Shown here piece by piece: positions 7,755-12,901 of a stretch of 12,901 bases of DNA (positions within the stretch are counted from its first letter, which is position 1; the number at the start of each line of letters is the position of its first letter). The DNA lies in NCBI GenBank assembly GCA_964423195.1, contig CAYRDY010000060.1, positions 1 to 12,901 on the forward strand, written 5' to 3'. The stretch comes from CAKRHR01 sp964423195 (lineage in GTDB: Bacteria; Bacillota; Clostridia; Lachnospirales; Lachnospiraceae). The position numbers and the translations under genes were made by a program. The notes below the pieces were generated by a model, which ran no database searches, was not told the origin of the DNA, and saw nothing but the letters and a program-made list of their open reading frames with translations.

Positions 7755-7790
7755 TTACTGACCTATCTATTATATCACTTCAGGCCGTAA
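7755..7790 (-). promoter_or_regulatory. Imperfect inverted repeat around the operon's -10 box (candidate operator)
   Basis: On the minus strand TTACGGCCT (7790-7782) and AGGTCAGTAA (7764-7755) are inverted copies of each other apart from one mismatch and one extra base. They flank the extended -10 box. The placement would suit a repressor that blocks the promoter. The repeat is imperfect and could be chance. Confidence 0.3.
7769..7777 (-). promoter_or_regulatory. Extended -10 promoter of the glycoside operon
   Basis: The minus strand reads TGATATAAT: a perfect TATAAT (7774-7769) preceded by TG one base upstream, the extended -10 arrangement. At 17 bp spacing the -35 position reads GGAGAA, which is not a recognisable box. 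This fits an extended -10 promoter or one needing an activator. The leader would be about 35 nt, ending in AAGGAGG. Confidence 0.65.
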
Positions 7791-7890
7791 TTTCTCCCCC
7801 TTTTTTAATTTTACTAACATTCCTTTTTATTCTCTTTTACCCCTTTCATCCCTCACCTGCCCTTTATCTTTTTTAATTTGTTCTTTATTT
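7791..7890. other. Pyrimidine-rich tract upstream of the operon
   Basis: By direct count, 84 of these 100 plus-strand bases are C or T, so the minus (sense) strand is a long A/G tract. It lies just upstream of the operon promoter. No gene is seen in it. The AT-rich stretch continues to about 8060 with other TATAAT-like hexamers (7993-7998 on plus, 8024-8019 on minus) that have no good -35 box. Confidence 0.75.
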
Positions 7891-8052
7891 TGTCCTTTGA
7901 CTGCTCAAATTGTTCTGAAACTTACATTTTTTACAAAAAACAATCGTAATTTTTTTAATTTTTGTGAACACTTATTTAATAGGATATGCTAATATAATAC
8001 TCGTAAACCCCCCAATACATTATATAGTTTTTTGTTACACCCCATAAGAAAC

Positions 8053-8099
8053 AAAAAATACCTTCTCCAGAGAAAGCCGGTCAGATGATCGGCTTTCTC
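8053..8099 (-). terminator. Probable rarA terminator with two competing stems
   Basis: GAGAAAGCCG (8070-8079) and CGGCTTTCTC (8090-8099) form a perfect 10-bp stem with a 10-base loop. On the minus strand the T-run TTTTTT (8058-8053) comes 11 bases after that stem. A second stem, CTTTCTC with GAGAAGG (8076-8061, tight loop), uses the 3' arm of the first and sits two bases before the T-run. The two folds exclude each other. The simplest reading is the terminator of the murL-murD2-rarA transcript. Confidence 0.5.
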
Positions 8100-8139
8100 G
8101 CTGTCTAAAATACACTTTTCAAGATACGTTCCGGACGCC

Positions 8140-8214
8140 CCGCGATACGCGGCGCTGCGCCATGGCCAATCGTCTGTTTTTCTGCGCTGCGGCATACTGC
8201 ACTCCCAAAAGTGC
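8140..8214. repeat. Cluster of short palindromes downstream of rarA
   Basis: This short GC-rich segment holds three hairpins: CCGCG-ATA-CGCGG (8140-8152), GGCGC-T-GCGCC (8151-8161, sharing two bases with the first) and GCACT-CCCAAA-AGTGC (8199-8214). It adjoins an AT-rich region. It may be a dispersed intergenic repeat or a structured RNA; nothing in it looks like a convincing gene. Confidence 0.5.
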
Positions 8215-8233
8215 TCAGGCGCGCTGAATTATT

Positions 8234-9562
8234 TTATCTACTGTGTTCCCGCTTCCAGGCCTCGATCTCCTCCAGACGTTTCTTATAGTCGGCTTCCTGC
8301 CCCTGCTCGGTCGGCTCATAATAACGCTGTCCAAGCAGCGAATCCGGCAGACACTGCATATTGGTCAGCTTATCCTTCGTGTCGTGCGCGTACTGATAGC
8401 CCTTTCCATAATCCAGATCCCGCATCAGCCCGGTCACCGCGTTGCGGATCACCAGCGGCACCGGCTCGGCCAGCTGTCGCACGGCGTCGGTTTTGGCATG
8501 CTCATAAGCCATATAGAGCGCGTTGGATTTCGGAGCCAGCGCCATGTAGACGACAGCCTCCGTCAGATGAACGGTGCACTCCGGCATCCCTATGAAATGG
8601 CAGGCCTGGTATGCGGCCACCGCCACCTCCAGCGCATGCGGATCAGCCAGCCCGACATCTTCGCTGGCGAAGCGCGTCACCCGCCGTGCCACATAGAGTG
8701 GATCCTCGCCGGCCTCAAGCATGCGCGCCAGCCAGTAAACAGCCGCGTCCGGGTCTGAGTTTCGCATCGACTTGTGCAGCGCCGAGATCAGATTATAGTG
8801 TTCCTCGCCGTTTTTGTCGTAAAGCAGGGATTTTTTGGACGTGCACTGCTCCAGCGTCTCCCTTGAGACGGTAATGATCCCGTCGCTGTCCAGATCGCCG
8901 TTGAGCACGGCCATTTCCAGCACAGACAGCGCCGTGCGCGCGTCGCCGTTCGCAAAGACGGCGATCATCTCCAGCATATCCTCAGTGATTTGCACCTGCT
9001 GATCGCCAAAACCGCGCGGGTCAGAGAGCGCCCGCTCAAGCAGCGACACAAGCTCCTCTTTTTTTAGCGCCTGCAGCACAAAAACCCGACACCTGGAGAG
9101 CAGCGCCCCGTTGATCTCAAACGAGGGGTTCTCCGTGGTTGCGCCGATCAGAATAATGCTTCCCTTTTCCACAAACGGCAAAAAGGCATCCTGCTGCGCC
9201 TTGTTAAAGCGGTGAATCTCATCCACAAAAACAATCGTCTTCTCGCCGTAACGGCGGTTGTTCTCCGCCTGCTGCATGACCGCCCGGATCTCCTTGATGC
9301 CGCTGGTCACCGCCGAAAAATCGATGAACGCGGCTCTCGTGTGATTGGCGATAATGCGCGCCAGCGTGGTTTTGCCCACGCCCGGCGGTCCCCAGAAAAT
9401 CATCGACGAAATCTGGTCGCTCTCAATCAGCCGCCGCAAAATCTTTCCCTTTCCCAAGAGCTGCGTCTGTCCCACAAATTCGTCGAGATTCGCCGGACGC
9501 AGACGCGCGGCCAAAGGCTGAAAGGCCTCACTGCCGCCAAAAAGTGACATTTGCTCCATCAT
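8234..9562 (-). CDS. rarA: Replication-associated recombination protein A (AAA+ ATPase)
   Basis: A 442-residue RarA/MgsA/WRNIP1-family ATPase that acts at stalled replication forks and interacts with single-strand DNA-binding protein and the replisome. Visible are Walker A GPPGVGKTT (58-66), Walker B IVFVDEIH (110-117), sensor 1 GATTENPSF (140-148), SRCR with the probable arginine finger near 157, and the family C-terminal tetramerisation region with PKSNALY (344-350) and PDSLLGQRYYEP. Residues 4-8 read QMSLF, which resembles the sliding-clamp-binding consensus QLSLF. The ATG at 9562 is chosen because GGGAG lies 10 bases upstream; TTG codons at 9571 and 9568 and an ATG at 9559 are worse spaced. 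It follows murD2 by 143 bases on the same strand with no clear promoter between, so it may be cotranscribed. Confidence 0.95.
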   Translation of the reverse strand: MMEQMSLFGGSEAFQPLAARLRPANLDEFVGQTQLLGKGKILRRLIESDQISSMIFWGPPGVGKTTLARIIANHTRAAFIDFSAVTSGIKEIRAVMQQAENNRRYGEKTIVFVDEIHRFNKAQQDAFLPFVEKGSIILIGATTENPSFEINGALLSRCRVFVLQALKKEELVSLLERALSDPRGFGDQQVQITEDMLEMIAVFANGDARTALSVLEMAVLNGDLDSDGIITVSRETLEQCTSKKSLLYDKNGEEHYNLISALHKSMRNSDPDAAVYWLARMLEAGEDPLYVARRVTRFASEDVGLADPHALEVAVAAYQACHFIGMPECTVHLTEAVVYMALAPKSNALYMAYEHAKTDAVRQLAEPVPLVIRNAVTGLMRDLDYGKGYQYAHDTKDKLTNMQCLPDSLLGQRYYEPTEQGQEADYKKRLEEIEAWKREHSR

Positions 9563-9611
9563 AATCAACAATCTCCCATATATATGCCGGATATATCCGT
9601 TTTCCGCCTCA

Positions 9612-9708
9612 GCGAATGGCCGTTTCTCACGCGTTTACCCCAAGTCCAGACGTTCATTGATCTTGTAAGTCAAGCGCCTCCCGCGAACGGCCGTCTATCA
9701 CGCGTTTA
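9612..9708 (-). repeat. Direct repeat pair starting at the murD2 stop codon
   Basis: Minus-strand copies at 9708-9683 and 9637-9612 match in 23 of 26 positions, 71 bases apart. Both begin TAAACGCGTGA; in the first copy that TAA is the murD2 stop codon. Similarity continues a few bases further with one gap (GGGAGGCG versus TGAGGCG). The second copy lies in the spacer before rarA. That spacer also holds a 12-bp palindrome, CGGATATATCCG, at 9588-9599. Confidence 0.9.
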
Positions 9709-11112
9709 TTCCCTGCCCTCCAGGACATATTTCGCAAAGACTTCTCCGCGCTCCTCAAAATTTTTAAAAATGCCATAGCTGGCAGCCGCCGGGGAGAGCA
9801 CGCAGCATTTGCCCGGTTTTGTGAGTTCGCGGGCTTTTCCCACCGCCTGCGCCAGCGTGTCCACGCGCACAAGCCGTTCCGGTCGCCTGAAATTCGGAAA
9901 ATCCCTGCGGATCTCCTCATCAATACGCGCTCCGGTCGCCGCCATCAAAATAATGTGATCAACCGCTGATCCATCCAGATATTTTTCCAGCTCATGATAA
10001 TCCACGCCGCGGTCCATGCCGCCGATCAGGACTGTACCGACATTTTGTAGGCCTTCCAACGCCTGAATCGTCGTCTCCCCGATCGTCGAGATCGAGTCGT
10101 CGTAATATCTGACGCCGTCCACGGTCCCGATATACTGCAGACGATGCGGCAGCGGCTCATAGCTGCACAGGCCGGCCCTGAAATCCTCGTCCGACATCCC
10201 CAGCTGCCTGCAGATCGCATACACAATCCCGATATCAAAAAAATTGTGTCGCCCGAAAAGTTTGATCTCGTCTTCGGGGATGACAAACCGATGCCCCATA
10301 CAGTCGATCTCGTGATCCCCGACGAAGACATCTGCGTCCCGCGCCTCACAGCCAACCAAAACTGTGTCCTCAGCCCGCGCCACCGCGTCATCCATTCCAG
10401 AACCCGCGCCTGGCTGCGCCATCCCGATAGAGATGACGCTCGCCCTGCACGTTCCCGCCTGTGGCAGATGATGCACATTGCACAGCAGAATGTCTCCCTC
10501 CGTCTGGTTGCGATAAATTTTTTCCTTGGCGGCCACATATTTTTCCATTGTCCCGTAATGATCGAGGTGTTCCTCAAATATATTCATCAATACGCCGAAA
10601 TGTGGCGCCGACGTCATATATTCCAGCTGATGGCAGGACAGCTCGACGACGATTTTTGTCTCCGGCTCGATCTCATCCGCGATATCAAATACCGGAATGC
10701 CGATATTTCCTGCCAGCGCCGTCTTGATGCCGGCAGATTTTAGGATGTGATACAATAGGGTCGTGGCCGTACTCTTGCCCTTGGTTCCGGTGATGCCGAT
10801 GATCTGCTGACTGTAACGCCGAAAAAAGATTTCCGTCTGCGACACAATCTCACAGGCATAACTCTGTGCGGGCCGCGGCAGCACCACCCCCGGCGACTTA
10901 AATACAATCTCGAAATCATCCAGCACATCCAGATAACGGCTGCCGCTGATGACACGCACGCGCCCCGCGTCGACCGGATTTTTGTCGGAGACCGCCACAT
11001 CCGCGTAGCCTCCGACCTCCTGTATTTTCTTTAAAGATGATTTTCCCTCGCGCCCATATCCGAGAATCAATACCTTTTTCCCCGCGATCAGCGCGCTCAG
11101 TGTCTCTGTCAC
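9706..11112 (-). CDS. murD2: UDP-MurNAc-L-alanine--L-glutamate ligase (MurD2-type Mur ligase)
   Basis: A 468-residue cytoplasmic Mur ligase that joins glutamate to UDP-MurNAc-L-Ala with ATP. It shows an N-terminal Rossmann-like GYGREGKSS (18-26), the ATP loop GITGTKGKST (106-115), ELSCHQLE (157-164), NIFEEHLDHYG (177-187), a candidate carbamylated lysine near 196, GRHNFFD (287-293) and LSPAAASYGIF. Residues that in E. coli MurD contact D-Glu differ: the usual DSKATN is DSISTI (339-344), and the usual GGDGKGADF is GGMDRGVDY (364-372). With murL directly upstream, this supports the MurD2 subtype, which uses L-Glu. The GTG at 11112 is chosen because GGGAGG lies just upstream and the length fits. 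An ATG at 11193 would add 27 residues made partly from a DNA repeat. Confidence 0.85.
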   Translation of the reverse strand: MTETLSALIAGKKVLILGYGREGKSSLKKIQEVGGYADVAVSDKNPVDAGRVRVISGSRYLDVLDDFEIVFKSPGVVLPRPAQSYACEIVSQTEIFFRRYSQQIIGITGTKGKSTATTLLYHILKSAGIKTALAGNIGIPVFDIADEIEPETKIVVELSCHQLEYMTSAPHFGVLMNIFEEHLDHYGTMEKYVAAKEKIYRNQTEGDILLCNVHHLPQAGTCRASVISIGMAQPGAGSGMDDAVARAEDTVLVGCEARDADVFVGDHEIDCMGHRFVIPEDEIKLFGRHNFFDIGIVYAICRQLGMSDEDFRAGLCSYEPLPHRLQYIGTVDGVRYYDDSISTIGETTIQALEGLQNVGTVLIGGMDRGVDYHELEKYLDGSAVDHIILMAATGARIDEEIRRDFPNFRRPERLVRVDTLAQAVGKARELTKPGKCCVLSPAAASYGIFKNFEERGEVFAKYVLEGRE

Positions 11113-11147
11113 AACTTCCTCCCGCTGAGTATAAAAACTTTTTATCG

Positions 11148-11201
11148 CATCTTCGCACTCTCTAAACGCCCCAAAGCCCGAACATCTTCGCATTCTCTAA
11201 A
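11148..11201 (-). repeat. Direct repeat pair spanning the murL stop codon
   Basis: Minus-strand TTTAGAGARTGCGAAGATG occurs at 11201-11183 and 11166-11148, 35 bases apart, with one mismatch in 19. Weaker similarity (YGGGRCR) extends seven bases upstream of each copy. The TAG in the first copy is the murL stop codon. The second copy lies in the 84-base spacer before murD2. A 15-bp palindrome, ATAAAAACTTTTTAT, follows at 11131-11145. Confidence 0.92.
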
Positions 11202-12636
11202 TGTCCCGATTCCTGAGACAGCCCGCGCGCACTATTTTTTCAAACGGTTCCGGCAGCAAATTTTCCTCATCGTAATAGTCATCATAAGGGCATTTGTCCC
11301 GATGATATTTTTCATAGAGTCCCGTCGTCATATAATATTTTAGGAGATACGGCAACGGCTCCCCGTCCCTATTCATGTGGTCAACCGTCATGCAGATGGC
11401 TGTATTGATCTCGTCACGGCTGCCCACGCACTCAAACGGTTTTTCCTCGGTGAGGCCAATCAGCTGCGCGAAATACGTCAGCATCCGCGGATCCTCAAGC
11501 ATGTCCGTCCCGAAAATCTCCGTCAGCCGCTCATGCGCGATAAACGGCGACAATATCAGAAAGACAAACAGGCATTTTGAACACTGGCCGCACCAGATAT
11601 CCTGCTTGCTTCCGGCATTACAGCTTCGGAAAATATCGTGATACTGCGGGCATTTCGCAAAATACGCCGCGATCTGAAACTCGCTCAGCGGCCGCAGGAG
11701 GCTAAAATAAAAGGTGCCGCTTTGGATATATTCGGCCTCATATTCGTGAAAATCTTTCTCAAACTTAAAACTTTTTGAATACTGATGATTGACATAGCTC
11801 CCGGATACAGTGCTCTCGTTGGCGCTGGATTCATTGGACAGGACAATGTATTTCAGGCCATACATATACGCCGCGATCGTCGAGGAAAACGCCACAATCG
11901 CCGAAAAAGGCGTGTGTCCATTCAGGAAACCCTGCCTGTTCAGCTCAAGCATTCGAGCGTCGAGCGTGCGCTTGACCGCCACGAGCTGCGTATCGCGGTC
12001 ATAACCCGCCGCGTCAACGGTATTCAGCGTCGCGCCTCTCGGATTAATGATAAAACACTTATTGTCCGCCCTGGATGCCCTCAGAAGATCGAGTGTGACC
12101 GCGGAATCCTTGCCGCCGCCCACCGGAATCAGGCAGCCGCGCGCAGCTTCAGATGGTCGCGGCGCTAGATCACTGTCGCCCGTTTCTGTGCCGGATGGCG
12201 TTTGCGCGGCCGCTCCTGTTTTTGCATCGAATCTGGGCGCCGCCTCAATCCGCATAAATGCTTCCTCGGTATCAGAGATACCGTTGGTATAATAAAATTC
12301 TCCGAGACCGTTGAAGTACAGCGATTTCCACCATCGGATCTGGGCTTCATTCAGCGTGCCGCAGAGTACACGCACCCTCGGCGAACAGGTGATCTTCCAG
12401 TAGCTGACCAATTCCACAAGACCGAGAGAGAAAACCAGCTGCTCAAAGGTGCGATCCCCTTTAAACTGTCTGTCTGACCCCACTTTTTTCGGGAAAACCC
12501 AGTATGGCGTAAACGCTGACAGGCCTGTGATCTCAAAATGGTACTGAATCCTGATCTTTTCCCGATCCTCCTCGATCTGATATCCATGGTACAAAAACTC
12601 AGGATATTTTTCTCTGAACGCCTGATAAGACGGCAT
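11197..12636 (-). CDS. murL: UDP-MurNAc-L-Ala-L-Glu epimerase
   Basis: A 479-residue cytoplasmic enzyme that converts the terminal L-Glu of UDP-MurNAc-L-Ala-L-Glu to D-Glu in an ATP-dependent reaction. It carries the adenylating PP-loop motif IPVGGGKDS (170-178), NPRGATLNT (198-206), VLSNESSANEST (265-276), where the SNE-SAN pattern is typical of the family, and a cysteine cluster CGQCSKC (349-355) with C339 nearby that could bind metal. Residues 133-166 form an Ala/Pro/Thr/Glu-rich low-complexity linker between an N-terminal domain and the PP-loop domain. The ATG at 12636 has GGGG seven bases upstream. An in-frame ATG at 12666 is less well supported. The gene has its own promoter and precedes murD2, its functional partner. 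Confidence 0.88.
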   Translation of the reverse strand: MPSYQAFREKYPEFLYHGYQIEEDREKIRIQYHFEITGLSAFTPYWVFPKKVGSDRQFKGDRTFEQLVFSLGLVELVSYWKITCSPRVRVLCGTLNEAQIRWWKSLYFNGLGEFYYTNGISDTEEAFMRIEAAPRFDAKTGAAAQTPSGTETGDSDLAPRPSEAARGCLIPVGGGKDSAVTLDLLRASRADNKCFIINPRGATLNTVDAAGYDRDTQLVAVKRTLDARMLELNRQGFLNGHTPFSAIVAFSSTIAAYMYGLKYIVLSNESSANESTVSGSYVNHQYSKSFKFEKDFHEYEAEYIQSGTFYFSLLRPLSEFQIAAYFAKCPQYHDIFRSCNAGSKQDIWCGQCSKCLFVFLILSPFIAHERLTEIFGTDMLEDPRMLTYFAQLIGLTEEKPFECVGSRDEINTAICMTVDHMNRDGEPLPYLLKYYMTTGLYEKYHRDKCPYDDYYDEENLLPEPFEKIVRAGCLRNRDI

Positions 12637-12686
12637 CCTATCGCCCCTTTTCCATGTACTGCCCACCGGCCAATCGTGCTGTCATC

Positions 12687-12715
12687 ATTATAGTCCTCGA
12701 ATTCTCAAGAGTCAA
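12687..12715 (-). promoter_or_regulatory. Sigma-A promoter of murL-murD2(-rarA)
   Basis: On the minus strand, TTGACT (12715-12710) and TATAAT (12692-12687) are 17 bp apart: five of six and six of six matches to consensus. Transcription should begin near 12680, giving a leader of about 44 nt. No hairpin is evident in the leader. Confidence 0.88.
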
Positions 12716-12765
12716 TAAAAATGAAAACCCGCATTTATCGAAAGGATAGATGAGAGACATATTAA

Positions 12766-12792
12766 ATGGGGACGGCCCAAGGCCGTCCCCAT
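12766..12792 (-). terminator. GC-rich hairpin terminator after the right-edge gene
   Basis: ATGGGGACGGCC (12766-12777) and GGCCGTCCCCAT (12781-12792) form a perfect 12-bp stem with a CAA loop on the plus strand, and the matching stem on the minus strand. On minus it begins 17 bases after the stop codon of the right-edge gene. It is followed by ATTTAATAT rather than a strict T-run, so termination is probable but not certain. Confidence 0.7.
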
Positions 12793-12809
12793 GAAATTTT
12801 TCTCAAAAA

Positions 12810-12901
12810 TCAATTTGATTTTACGATGTCGTTCTCGATACTTCCAGGCAGGTTGCCCACGCCGATGCCGAGATCACCGCATAGTTTTCCGAACTCCTGA
12901 G
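12810..12901 (-). CDS. C-terminal 29 residues of an unidentified protein
   Basis: The minus frame entering at the window edge runs 29 codons to a TGA at 12812-12810. It ends ...GIGVGNLPGSIENDIVKSN. The amino-acid mix looks like a genuine folded-protein C-terminus, and the stop is followed 17 bases later by a strong hairpin, which supports a real gene end. I do not recognise the family from so short a piece. It is separated from murL by its terminator and by the murL promoter, so it is probably not part of that operon. Confidence 0.6.
   Translation of the reverse strand, partial: QEFGKLCGDLGIGVGNLPGSIENDIVKSN

Noticed and set aside
7673..7876. A 67-codon plus-strand frame with a hydrophobic C-terminus
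   Set aside because: The hydrophobic residues come from the pyrimidine-rich tract. The frame opposes the first operon gene and its promoter and lacks a ribosome site.
7993..7998. Plus-strand TATAAT as a promoter for a small RNA
   Set aside because: No acceptable -35 box or extended -10 is present, and the downstream hairpin has no T-run on the plus strand.
7989..8195. A 68-codon minus-strand open frame between rarA and the operon
   Set aside because: It runs across the palindrome cluster and the probable rarA terminator, shows no clear ribosome site and has no recognisable domain. It is more likely repeat or structured DNA.
9706..11112. Canonical MurD (D-glutamate-adding)
   Set aside because: The murL neighbour and the altered D-Glu-contact motifs favour MurD2, although only an assay can settle it.
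12668..12677. The 10-mer GGCCAATCGT shared with 8164-8173
   Set aside because: A single 10-base match in a 12.9-kb window is expected by chance, and the flanks do not match.

Overview
The window looks like a chromosomal stretch of a Gram-positive anaerobe of the class Clostridia, most likely a gut Lachnospiraceae-type organism. The reasons are strong AGGAGG ribosome sites, sigma-A promoters with near-consensus boxes and 17-bp spacers, a long type-2-like isoleucyl-tRNA synthetase, and the protein sequences themselves. This assignment is inference; no rRNA or other taxonomic marker is present. All recognisable genes lie on the minus strand, so transcription runs from high to low coordinates.

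Right end (12901 to about 9560): the last 29 codons of an unidentified gene and its GC-rich terminator are followed by a clear promoter driving murL, murD2 and probably rarA. MurL and MurD2 are the two enzymes of the alternative peptidoglycan precursor route. MurD2 adds L-glutamate to UDP-MurNAc-L-Ala, and MurL then epimerises it to D-glutamate. RarA is a replication-fork AAA+ ATPase.

Middle (about 8233 to 3272): a roughly 500-bp gene-free region holds hairpins, a pyrimidine-rich tract and an extended -10 promoter. It precedes a tight four-gene operon that ends in an intrinsic terminator. The first two genes encode a small DUF6379-type protein and a xylose-isomerase-like TIM-barrel protein. 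Together they match the beta and alpha subunits of C-glycoside deglycosidase (DgpB/DgpC, DfgB/DfgA type). They are followed by a cytoplasmic type-B carboxylesterase and a GH35/DUF5597-like glycosidase. The layout suggests a catabolic unit that removes acyl groups and O-linked sugars from a decorated glycoside and breaks a C-glycosidic (or 3-oxo-glycosidic) bond. The sugar C3 oxidase such a pathway needs, the transporter and the regulator are not in the window.

Left end (3270 to 1): a consensus promoter and a short leader with two hairpins (no T-box) precede ileS, which is cut off by the window edge.

A recurring oddity is that three gene ends (murL, murD2 and the TIM-barrel gene) have the stop-codon region duplicated or triplicated as short direct repeats extending into the following spacer.
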